Positions 37,853 through 50,114 of a DNA stretch of 64,000 nucleotides are shown piece after piece. Position 1 is the first letter of the stretch. Each line of letters starts with the position of its first letter. The position numbers and the translations under genes are program-made. Below the pieces are notes generated by a model. It searched no databases and was not told the origin of the DNA. It saw nothing but the letters and a program-made list of their open reading frames with translations. Source of the stretch: Hydractinia symbiolongicarpus (lineage: Eukaryota; Cnidaria; Hydrozoa; Anthoathecata; Hydractiniidae); contig NC_079888.1 of the NCBI RefSeq assembly GCF_029227915.1, positions 62,001 to 126,000 of the forward strand, given 5' to 3'.

Positions 37853-40805
37853 GGCTCATTTGTCACTTTTATCAGGTCACAGTCCAGAATCATTTCAACT
37901 AAGTCCCACAGTCAATCGGTTCACCGTTAAAAGCGATACAACTTAGTAATATCGGAACAAAATCACTAAATACATGTTGGTACGAATATGTGACGCAATG
38001 TTGTAACTCAAACGGATTGACACCGTTAAAAAGACAATGAAATGTAGTTTTTGAAATTGTCTCTATTTCTTCAGCGTGAACTAACGGATAGGATTGGTCC
38101 CACAGTAAAAAATGACTTATTTATCGAAATTTTTAAATGAAGCGCTACCACAGGGTCCAGTGTAATCGCTGAGTTCCGGCAATCATGTCAATTTAAGAAG
38201 ATTGTAATTCCTTGGAGTCCAATTGGCTCATTTATCACATTTATAAGATCACAGTCCACAATCAGTCCAATTAAGTCCCACAGTCAATCGTTTCACTTTT
38301 AAAAGCAATACAACTTAGTAATATTGGAAAAAATCGCTAAATACATGTTGGTTCGAATATGTGAAGCAACCGTTGTAAGTCAAACGGATTGACACCGTTA
38401 GAAAGTCAATGAAAGGTAGTTTTTAAAACTGTCTCTATTTCTTCAGCGTGAACTAACGGATAGGATTGGTCCCACAGTAAAAAATGACTTATTTATCGAA
38501 ATTTTTAAATAAAGCGCTACCACAGGGTCCAGTGTAATCGCTGAGTTCCGGCAATCATGTCAAATTAAAAAGAATGTTATTTCTTGGAGTTCAATTGGCT
38601 CATTTATCACATTCATAAGGTCACAGTCCAGAAAGAGATCAATTAATTCCACAGTCAATCGGTTCACCGTTAAAAGCGATACAACTTAGTAATATCGGAA
38701 CAAAATCACTAAATACATGTTGGTACGAATATGTGACGCAGCCGTTGTAACTCAAACGGATTGACACCGTTAGAAAGTCAATGAAAGGTAGTTTTTAAAA
38801 CTGTCTCTATTTCTTCAGCGTGAACTAACGGATAGGACTGGTCCCACAGTAAAAAATGACTTATTTATCGAAATTTTTATATAAAGCGCTACCACAGGGT
38901 CCAGTGTAATCGCTGAGTTCCGGCAATCATGTCAAATTAAAAAGATTGTCATTCCTTGGAGTCCAATTGGCTCATTTATCACATTTATAAGATCACAGTC
39001 CCAAATCAGTCCAATTAAGTCCCACAGTCAATCGTTTCACTTTTAAAAGCGATACAACTTAGTAATATCGGAACATAATGACTAAATACATTATGGTACG
39101 AATATGTGACGCAACCGTTGTAACTCAAAGGGATTGCCACCGTTAAAAAGACAATGAAATGTAGTTTGTGAAACTGTCTCCATTTCTTCAGCGTGAACTA
39201 ACGGCTAGGATTGGTCCCGCAGTAAAAAATGACTTATTAATCTTAATTTTTAAATGAAGCACTACCACAGCGCCCAGTGTAATCGCTGAGTTTCATTAAT
39301 CCTGTCAAATTAAGAAGAATTTTATTCCTTGGAGTCCAATTGGCTCATTTATCACATTTATCAGGTCACAGTCCAGAATCAGTTGAACTAAGTCCCACAG
39401 TTAATCGGTTCACCGTTAAAAGCGATTCAACTTAGTAATATCGGAACAAAATCACTAAATGCATGTTGGTACGAATATGTGACGCAACCGTTGTAACTCA
39501 AACGGATTGACACCGTTAAAAAGACAATGAAATGTAGTTTTTGAAACTGTCTCTATTTCTTCAGCGTGAACTAACGGATAGGATTGGTCCCACAGTAAAA
39601 AATGACTTATTTATCGAAATTTTTAAATAAAGCGCTACCACAGGGTCCAGTGTAATCGCTGATATCCAGCAATTATGTCGAGTTAAAAAGAATGTTATTT
39701 CTTGGAGTTCAATTGGCTCATTTGTCACTTTTATCAGGTCACAGTCCAGAATCATTTCAACTAAGTCCCACAGTCAATCGGTTCACCGTTAAAAGCGATA
39801 CAACTTAGTAATATCGGAACAAAATCACTAAATACATGTTGGTACGAATATGTGACGCAATGTTGTAACTCAAACGGATTGACACCGTTAAAAAGACAAT
39901 GAAATGTAGTTTTTGAAATTGTCTCTATTTCTTCAGCGTGAACTAACGGATAGGATTGGTCCCACAGTAAAAAATGACTTATTTATCGAAATTTTTAAAT
40001 GAAGCGCTACCACAGGGTCCAGTGTAATCGCTGAGTTCCGGCAATCATGTCAATTTAAGAAGATTGTAATTCCTTGGAGTCCAATTGGCTCATTTATCAC
40101 ATTTATAAGATCACAGTCCACAATCAGTCCAATTAAGTCCCACAGTCAATCGTTTCACTTTTAAAAGCAATACAACTTAGTAATATTGGAAAAAATCGCT
40201 AAATACATGTTGGTTCGAATATGTGAAGCAACCGTTGTAAGTCAAACGGATTGACACCGTTAGAAAGTCAATGAAAGGTAGTTTTTAAAACTGTCTCTAT
40301 TTCTTCAGCGTGAACTAACGGATAGGATTGGTCCCACAGTAAAAAATGACTTATTTATCGAAATTTTTAAATAAAGCGCTACCACAGGGTCCAGTGTAAT
40401 CGCTGAGTTCCGGCAATCATGTCAAATTAAAAAGAATGTTATTTCTTGGAGTTCAATTGGCTCATTTATCACATTCATAAGGTCACAGTCCAGAAAGAGA
40501 TCAATTAATTCCACAGTCAATCGGTTCACCGTTAAAAGCGATACAACTTAGTAATATCGGAACAAAATCACTAAATACATGTTGGTACGAATATGTGACG
40601 CAGCCGTTGTAACTCAAACGGATTGACACCGTTAGAAAGTCAATGAAAGGTAGTTTTTAAAACTGTCTCTATTTCTTCAGCGTGAACTAACGGATAGGAC
40701 TGGTCCCACAGTAAAAAATGACTTATTTATCGAAATTTTTATATAAAGCGCTACCACAGGGTCCAGTGTAATCGCTGAGTTCCGGCAATCATGTCAAATT
40801 AAAAA
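37082..40805. repeat. 1862-bp pentamer duplicated in tandem, nearly identical
   Basis: Five monomers at about 37082-38943 are repeated at about 38944-40805. Every private variant I checked matches: ACATAATGACTAAATAC (37211; 39073), CTCAAAGGGATTGCC, GTAGTTTGTGAAACTG, CTCCATTTC, GGTCCCGCAG, GATATCCAGC, CAATTTAAGAAG, AAAAGCAATAC and GAAAGAGATCAATT. I noticed no difference between the two units. This looks like the youngest duplication wholly inside the window. Confidence 0.9.
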
Positions 40806-41220
40806 GAATGTTATTTCTTGGAGTTCAATTGGCTCATTTATCACATTTATAAGGTCACAGTCCAGAAACAGATCAATTAATTCCACAGTCAATCGTTTCA
40901 CTTTTAAAAGCGATACAACTTCGTAAGATCGGAACAAATCGCTAAATACATGTTGGTACGAATACGTGACGCAATCGTTGTAACTCAAACGGATTGACAC
41001 CGTTAAAAAGTCAATGAAATGTAGTTTTTGAAACTGTCTCTATATCTTCAGCACGAACTAACGGCTAGGATTGGTACCACAGTAAAAAATGAGTTAGTTA
41101 TGTAAAGTTTTAAATGCAGCGCTACCGCAGGGTCCAGTGTAATCGCTGAGTTCCAGCAATCTTGTCAAATTAAGAAGATTGTCATTCCTTGGAGACTAAT
41201 TGGCTCATTTATCACATTTA
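40806..41220. repeat. Junction monomers between pentamer block and octamer block
   Basis: A monomer with CAGAAACAGATC, AACTTCGTAAG and ACGTGACGCAATCG (G-like rear) is followed by an A-like start with a damaged anchor (TGCAGCGCTACCGC, about 41116) and GACTAATTGG. From about 41221 the sequence becomes H-like (CCCACAGGCAATTG) and joins the octamer block. The switch is in register. Confidence 0.75.
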
Positions 41221-44165
41221 TAAGGTCACAGTCCAGAATCAGTTCAATTAAGTCCCACAGGCAATTGTTTCACTTTTAAAAGCGATACAACTTAGTAAGA
41301 TCGGAAAAATCGCTAAATACATGTTGGTACGAATATGTGAAGCAACCGTTGTAACTCAAACGGATTGACACCGTTAGAAAGTCAATGAAATGTAGTTTTT
41401 GAAAATGTCTCTATTTCTTCAGCGTGAACTAACGGATAGGATTGGTCCCACAGTAAAAAATGGCTTATTTATCTAAATTTTTAAATAAAGCGCTACCACA
41501 GGGTCCAGTGTAATCGTTCAGTTCCGGCAATCATGTCGAGTTAAAAAGAATGTTATTTCTTGGAGTTCAATTGGCTCATTTATCACATTTATCAGGTCAC
41601 AGTCCAGAATCATTTCAACTAAGTCTCACAGTCAATCGTTTCACTTTTAAAAGCGATACAACTTAGTAATATCGGAAAAAAACGCTAAATACATGTTGGT
41701 ACGAATATGTGAAGCAACCGTTGTAACTCAGACGGATTGACACAGTTAGAAAGTCAATGAAAGGTTGTTTTCGAAACTGTCTCTATTTCTTCAGCGTAAA
41801 CTAACGGCTAGGATAGGTCCCACAGTAAAAAATGACTTATTTATCTAAAGTTTTAAATAAAGCGCTACCGCAGGGTCCAGTGTAATCGCTGAGTTCCAGC
41901 AATCCTGTCGAGTTAAGAAGAATGTTATTTCTTGGAGTCCAATTGGCTCATTCATCACATTTATAAGGTCACAGTCCAGAATCAGTTCAATTAAGTCCCA
42001 CAGTCAATTGTTTCAATTTTAAAAGCGATACAACTTAGTAAGATCGGAAAAATCGCTAAATATATCTTGGTACGAATATGTGAAGCAACCGTTGTAACTC
42101 AAACGGATTGACACCGTTAGAAAGTCAATGAAATGTAGTTTTTGAAAATGTCTCTATTTCTTCAGCGTGAACTAACGGATAGGATTGGTCCCATAGTGAA
42201 AAATGGCTTATTTATCTAAATTTTTAAATGAAGCGCTACCACAGGGTCCAGTGTAATCGTTGAGTTCCGGCAATCATGTCGAGTTAAAAAGAATGTTATT
42301 TCTTCGAGTCCAATTGGCTCATTTATCACATTTATAAGGTCACAGTCCAGAATCAGTTCAATTAAGTCCCACAGTCAATCGTTTCACTTTTAAAAGCGAT
42401 ACAACTTAGTAATATCGGAAAAAAACGCTAAATACATGTTGGTACAAATATGTGAAGCAACCGTTGTAACTCAGACGGATTGACACAGTTAGAAAGTCAA
42501 TGAAAGGTTGTTTTTGAAACTGTCTCTATTTCTTCAGCGTGAACTAACGGCAAGGATAGGTCCCACAGTAAAAAATGACTTATTTATCTAAAGTTTTAAA
42601 TGAAGCGCTACCGCAGGGTCCAGTGTAATCGCTGAGTTCCAGCAATCTTGTCAAATTAAGAAGATTGTCATTCCTTGGAGTCCAATTGGCTCATTTGTCA
42701 CCTTTATCAGGTCACAGTCCAGAATCAGTTCAACTAAGTCCCACAGTCAATCGGTTCACCGTTAAAAGCGATACAACTTAGTAATATCGGAACAAAATCA
42801 ATACACACATGTTGGTACAAATATGTGACGCAACAGTTGTAACTCAAACGGATTGACACCGTTAAAAAGTCAATGAAATGTAGTTTTTGAAACTGTCTCT
42901 ATTTCTTCAGCACAAACTAACGGCTAGGATTGGTACCACAGTAAAAAATGACTTAGTTATGTAAAGTTTTAAATGAAGCGCTACCGCAGGGTCCAGTGTA
43001 ATCGCTGAGTTCCAGCAATCTTGTCAAATTAAGAAGATTGTCATTCCTTGGAGACCAATTGGCTCATTTATCACATACATAAGGTCACAGTCCAGAATCA
43101 GTTCAATTAAGTCCCACAGTCAATCGTTTCACTTTTAAAAGCGATACAACTTAGTAATACCGGAAGAAATAGCTAAGTACATGTTGGTACGAATCTTTGA
43201 CGCAACCGTTGTAACTCAAACGGATTGACACCCTTAGAAAGTCAATGAAATGTTGTTTTTTAAAATGTCTCTATTTCTTCAGCGTGAACTAACGGATAGG
43301 ATTGGTCCCACAGTAAAAAATGGCTTATTTATCTAAATTTTTAAATGAAGCGCTACCACAGGGTCCAGTGTAATCGTTGAGTTCCGGCAATCATGTCGAG
43401 TTAAAAAGAATGTTATTTCTTGGAGTCCAATAGGCTCATTTATCACATTTATAAGGTCACAGTCCAGAATCAGTTCAATTAAGTCCCACAGTCAATTGTT
43501 TCACTTTTAAAACCGATACAACTTAGTAAGATCGGAAAAATCGCTAAATACATGTTGGTACGAATATGTGAAGCAACCGTTGTAACTCAAACGGATTGAC
43601 ACCGTTAGAAAGTCAATGAAATGTAGTTTTTGAAAATGTCTCTATTTCTTCAGCGTGAACTAACGGATAGGATTGGTCCAACAGTAAAAAATGGCTTATT
43701 TATCTAAATTTTTAAATGAAGCGCTACCACAGGGTCCAGTGTAATCGCTGAGTTCCAGCAATCTTGTCAAATTAAGAAGATTGTCATTCCTTGGAGACCA
43801 AGTGGCTCATTTATCACATATAGCAGGTCACAGTCCAGAATCAGTTCAATTAATTCCCCCAGTCAATTGTTTCACTTTTAAAACCGATACAATATAGTAA
43901 TACCGGAAAAAATCGCTAAATACATGTTGGTACGAATCTTTGACGCAACCGTTGTAACTCAAACGGATTGACACCGTTAGAAAGTCAATGAAATGTTGTT
44001 TTGGAAACTGTCTCTATTTCTTCAGCGCGAACTAACGGCTAGGATTGGTCCCACAGAAAAAAATGACATATTTATCTTAATTTTTAAATAAAGCGCTTCC
44101 ACACTGCCCAGTGTAATCACTGAGTTCCGGCAATCCTGTCGAGTTAAGAAGAATGTTATTTCTTG
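41221..44165. repeat. Octamer block, first copy (5949-bp spacing)
   Basis: About eight monomers match 47170-50114 in order: CCCACAGGCAATTG, GTTCAGTTCC, GTCTCACAG, AATATATCTTGG, CCCATAGTGAAAAATGG (42190; 48139), CACAAACTAACGG (42911; 48860), ACACCCTTAG and CACTGCCCAG (44106; 50053). Single-base differences are scattered, for example TTCGAGTCC near 42303 and GGCAAGGATAGG near 42550. Confidence 0.87.
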
Positions 44166-47100
44166 GAGTCCAATTGGCTCATTTATCACATTCATAAGGT
44201 CACAGTCCAGAATCAGTTCAATTAAAACCCACAGTCAATTGTTTCACTTTTAAAAGCGATACAACTTAGTAAAATCGGAAAAATCGCTAAATACATGTTG
44301 GTACGAATATGTGAAGCAACCGTTGTAACTCAAACGGATTGACACCGTTAGAAAGTCAATGAAATGTAGTTTTTGAAAATGTCTCTATTTCTTCAGCGTG
44401 AACTAACGGATAGGATTGGTCCCAGAGTAAAAAATGGCTTATTTATCTAAATTTTTAAATGAAGCGCTACCACAGGGTCCAGTGTAATCGTTCAGTTCCG
44501 GCAATCATGTCGAGTTAAAAAGAATGTTATTTCTTGGAGTTCAATTGGCTCATTTATCACATTTATCAGGTCACAGTCCAAAATCATTTCAACTAAGTCT
44601 CACAGTCAATCGTTTCACTTTTAAAAGCGATACAACTTAGTAATATCGGAAAAAACGCTAAATACATGTTGGTACGAATATGTGAAGCAACCGTTGTAAC
44701 TCAGACGGATTGACACAGTTAGAAAGTCAATGAAAGGTTGTTTTCGAAACTGTCTCTATTTCTTCAGCGTGAACTAACGGCTAGGATAGGTCCCACAGTA
44801 AAAAATGACTTATTTATCTAAAGTTTTAAATGAAGCGCTACAGCAGGGTCCAGTGTAATCGCTGAGTTCCAGTAAATTGTCAAATTAAGAAGATTGTCAT
44901 TCCTTGGAGTGCAATTGGCTCATTTATCACCTTTATCAGGTCACAGTCCAGAATCAGTTCAACTAAGTCCCACAGTCAATCGGTTCACCGTTAAAAGCGA
45001 TACAACTTAGCAATATCGGAACAAAATCAATACACACATGTTGGTACAAATATGTGACGCAACAGTTGTAACTCAAACGGATTGACACCGTTAAAAAGAC
45101 AATGAAATGTAGTTTTTGAAACTGTCTCTATTTCTTCAGCGTGAACTAACGGATAGGATTGATCCCACAGTAAAAAATGACTATTTATCGAAATTTTTAA
45201 ATGAAGCACTACCACAGCGCCCAGTGTAATCGCTGAGTTTCATTAATCCTGTCAAATTAAGAAGAATTTCATTCCTTGGAGTCCAATTGGCTCATTTATC
45301 ACATTTATCAGGTCACAGTCCAGAATCAGTTCAACTAAGTCCCACAGTTAATCGGTTCACCGTTAAAAGCGATTCAACTTAGTAATATCGGAACAAAATC
45401 ACTAAATACATGTTGGTACGAATATGTGACGCAACTGTTGTAACTCAAACGGATTGACACCGTTACAAAGACAATGAAATGTAGTTTTTGAAACTGTCTC
45501 TATTTCTTCAGCGTGAACTAACGGCTAGGATTGGTCCCGCAGTAAAAAATGACTTATTAATCTTAATTTTTAAATGAAGCACTACCACAGCGCCCAGTGT
45601 AATCGCTGAGTTTCATTAATCCTGTCAAATTAAGAAGAATGTTATTCCTTGGAGTCCAATTGGCTCATTTATCACATTTATTAGGTCACAGTCCAGAATC
45701 AGTTGAACTAAGTCCCACAGTTAATCGGTTCACCGTTAAAAGCGATTCAACTTAGTAATATCGGAACAAAATCACTAAATACATGTTGGTACGAATATGT
45801 GACGCAACCGTTGTAACTCAAACGGATTGACACCGTTACAAAGACAATGAAATGTAGTTTTTGAAACTGTCTCTATTTCTTCAGCGTGAACTAACGGATA
45901 GGATTGGTCCCACAGTAAAAAATGACTTATTTATCGAAATTTTTAAATAAAGCGCTACCACAGGGTCCAGTGTAATCGCTGAGTTCCAGCAATCTTGTCA
46001 AATTAAGAAGATTGTCATTCCTTGGAGTCCAATTGGCTCATTTATCACCTTCATCAGGTCACAGTCCAGAATCAGTTCAACTAAGTCCCACAGTCAATTG
46101 GTTCACCGTTAAAAGCGATACAACTTAGTAATACCGGAAGAAATAGCTAAATACATGTTGGTACGAATCTTTGACGCAACCGTTGTAACTCAAACGGATT
46201 GACACCCTTAGAAAGTCAATGAAATGCAGTTTTTTAAAATGTCTCTATTTCTTCAGCGTGAACTAACGGATAGGATTGGTCCCACAGTAAAAAATGGCTT
46301 ATTTATCTAAATTTTTAAATGAAGCGCTACCACAGGGTCCAGTGTAATCGCTGAGTTCCAGCAATCTTGTCAAATTAAGAAGATTGTCATTCCTTGGAGA
46401 CCAAGTGGCTCATTTATCACATATAGCAGGTCACAGTCCAGAATCAGTTCAATTAAGTCCCACAGTCAATTGTTTCACTTTTAAAACCGATACAATATAG
46501 TAATACCGGAAAAAATCGCTAAATACATGTTGGTACGAATCTTTGACGCAACCGTTGTAACTCAAGCGGATTGACACCGTTAGAAAGTCAATGAAATGTA
46601 GTTTTTAAAACTGTCTCTATTTCATCAGCGCGAACTAACGGCTAGGATTGGTCCCACAGAAAAAAATGTCATATTTATCTTAATTTTTAAATAAAGCGCT
46701 TCCACAGGGTCCAGTGTAATCGCTGAGTTCCAGCAATCTTGTCAAATTAAGAAGATTGTCATTCCTTGGAGACCAAGTGGCTCATTTATCACATATAGCA
46801 GGTCACAGTCCAGAATCAGTTCAATTAAGTCCCACAGTCAATCGTTTCACTTTTAAAACCGATACAATATAGTAATACCGGAAAAAATCGCTAAATACAT
46901 GTTGGTACGAATCTTTGACGCAACCGTTGTAACTCAAGCGGATCGACACCCTTAGAAAGTCAATGAAATGTAGTTTTTGAAACTGTCTCTATTTCTTCAG
47001 CGCGAACTAACGGCTAGGATTGGTCCCACAGAAAAAAATGACATATTTATCTTAATTTTTAAATAAAGCGCTTCCACAGCGCCCAGTGTAATCACTGAGT

Positions 47101-47169
47101 TCCGGCAATCCTGTCGAGTTAAGAAGAATGTTATTTCTTGGAGTCCAATTGGCTCATTTATCACATTTA
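44166..47169. repeat. Spacer octamer between the two matching octamer blocks
   Basis: About eight monomers. The first part (44464 to about 45590) resembles 35537 onward: GTTCAGTTCC, GTCTCACAG, then a D monomer and GTTTCATTAATCC monomers. The rest is C' and H monomers like those at 22-26 kb, with two C' copies ending in ACTCAAGCGG (about 46560 and 46930). It is therefore assembled from types found on either side rather than being a third copy of its neighbours. Confidence 0.8.
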
Positions 47170-50114
47170 TAAGGTCACAGTCCAGAATCAGTTCAATTAA
47201 GTCCCACAGGCAATTGTTTCACTTTTAAAAGCGATACAACTTAGTAAGATCGGAAAAATCGCTAAATACATGTTGGTACGAATATGTGAAGCAACCGTTG
47301 TAACTCAAACGGATTGACACCGTTAGAAAGTCAATGAAATGTAGTTTTTGAAACTGTCTCTATTTCTTCAGCGTGAACTAACGGATAGGATTGGTCCCAC
47401 AGTAAAAAATGGCGTATTTATCTAAATTTTTAAATAAAGCGCTACCACAGGGTCCAGTGTAATCGTTCAGTTCCGGCAATCATGTCGAGTTAAAAAGAAT
47501 GTTACTTCTTGGAGTTCAATTGGCTCATTGATCACATTTATCAGGTCACAGTCCAGAATCATTTCAACTAAGTCTCACAGTCAATCGTTTCACTTTTAAA
47601 AGCGATACAACTTAGTAATATCGGAAAAAAACGCTAAATACATGTTGGTACGAATATGTGAAGCAACCGTTGTAACTCAGACGGATTGACACAGTTAGAA
47701 AGTCAATGAAAGGTTGTTTTCGTTACTGTCTCTATTTCTTCAGCGTGAACTAACGGCTAGGATAGGTCCCACAGTAAAAAATGACTTATTTATCTAAAGT
47801 TTTAAATAAAGCGCTACCGCAGGGTCCAGTGTAATCGCTGAGTTACGGCAATCCTGTCGAGTTAAGAAGAATGTTATTTTTTGGAGTCCAATTGGCTCAT
47901 TCATCACATTTATAAGGTCACAGTCCAGAATCAGTTCAATTAAGTCCCACAGTCAATTGTTTCACTTTTAAAAGCGATACAACTTAGTAAGATCGGAAAA
48001 ATCGCTAAATATATCTTGGTACAAATATGTGAAGCAACCGTTGTAACTCAAACGGATTGACACCGTTAGAAAGTCAATGAAATGTAGTTTTTGAAAATGT
48101 CTCCATTTCTTCAGCGTGAACTAACGGATAGGATTGGTCCCATAGTGAAAAATGGCTTATTTATCTAAATTTTTAAATGAAGCGCTACCACAGGGTCCAG
48201 TGTAATCGTTGAGTTCCGGCAATCATGTCGAGTTAAAAAGAATGTTATTTCTTGGAGTCCAATTGGCTCATTTATCACATTTATAAGGTCACAGTCCAGA
48301 ATCAGTTCAATTAAGTCCCACAGTCAATCGTTTCACTTTTAAAAGCGATACAACGTAGTAATATCGGGAAAAAACGCTAAATACATGTTGGTACGAGTAT
48401 GTGAAGCAACCGTTGTAACTCAGACGGATTGACACAGTTAGAAAGTCAATGAAAGGTTGTTTTCGAAACTGTCTCTATTTCTTCAGCGTGAACTAACGGC
48501 TAGGATAGGTCCCACAGTAAAAAATGACTTATTTATCTAAAGTTTTAAATGAAGCGCTACCGCAGGGTCCAGTGTAATCGCTGAGTTCCAGCAATCTTGT
48601 CAAATTAAGAAGATTGTCATTCCTTGGAGTCCAATTGGCTCATTTATCACCTTTATCAGGTCACAGTCCAGAATCAGTTCAACTAAGTCCCACAGTCAAT
48701 CGGTTCACCGTTAAAAGCGATACAACTTAGTAATATCGGAACAAAATCAATACACACATGTTGGTACAAATATGTGACGCAACAGTTGTAACTCAAACGG
48801 ATTGACACCGTTAAAAAGTCAATGAAATGTAGTTTTTGAAACTGTCTCTATTTCTTCAGCACAAACTAACGGCTAGGATTGGTACCACAGTAAAAAATGA
48901 CTTAGTTATGTAAAGTTTTAAATGAAGCGCTTCCGCAGGGTCCAGTGTAATCGCTGAGTTCCGGCAATCTTGTCAAATTAAGAAGATTGTCATTCCTTGG
49001 AGACCAATTGGCTCATTTATCACATATATAAGGTCACAGTCCAAAATCAGTTCAATTAAGTCCCACAGTCAATCGTTTCACTTTTAAAAGCGATACAACT
49101 TAGTAATACCGGAAGAAATAGCTAAATACATGTTGGTACGAATCTTTGACGCAACCGTTGTAACTCAAACGGATTGACACCCTTAGAAAGTCAATGAAAT
49201 GTTGTTTTTTAAAATGTCTCTATTTCTTCAGCGTGAAATAACGGATAGGATTGGTCCCACAGTAAAATATGGCTTATTTATCTAAATTTTTAAATGACGC
49301 GCTACCACAGGGTCCAGTGTAATCGTTGAGTTCCGGCAATCATGTCGAGTTAAAAAGAATGTTTTTCTTGGAGACCAATTGGCTCATTTATCACATTTAT
49401 AAGGTCACAGTCCAGAATCAGTTCAATTAAGTCCCACAGTCAATTGTTTCACTTTTAAAACCGATACAACTTAGTAAGATCGGAAAAATCGCTAAATACA
49501 TGTTGGTACGAATATGTGAAGCAACCGTTGTAACTCAAACGGATTGACACTGTCAGAAAGTCAATGAAATGTAGTTTTTGAAAATGTCTCTATTTCTTCA
49601 GTGTGAACTAACGGATAGGATTGGTCCAACAGTAAAAAATGGCTTATTTATCTAAATTTTTAAATGAAGCGCTACCACAGGGTCCAGTGTAATCGCTGAG
49701 TTCCAGCAATCTTGTCAAATTAAGAAGATTGTCATTCCTTGGAGACCAAGTGGCTCATTTATCACATATAGCAGGTCACAGTCCAGAATCAGTTCAATTA
49801 AGTCCCACAGTCAATCGTTTCACTTTTAAAACCGATACAATATAGTAATACCGGAAAAAATCGCTAAATACATGTTGGTACGAATCTTTGACGCAACCGT
49901 TGTAACTCAAACGGATTGACACCGTTAGAAAGTCAATGAAATGTTGTTTTTGAAACTGTCTCTATTTCTTCAGCGCGAACTAACGGCTAGGATTGGTCCC
50001 ACAGAAAAAAATGACATATTTATCTTAATTTTTAAATAAAGCGCTTCCACACTGCCCAGTGTAATCACTGAGTTCCGGCAATCCTGTCGAGTTAAGAAGA
50101 ATGTTATTTCTTGG
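47170..50114. repeat. Octamer block, second copy
   Basis: This is the counterpart of 41221-44165 at +5949 bp. It ends near 50100, where the CACTGCCCAG monomer switches in register to the GTTCAATTTGCTC sequence that opens the second long-range copy. One monomer (about 49304) has lost bases in GTTATTTCTTGG (GTTTTTCTTGG). Confidence 0.86.
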
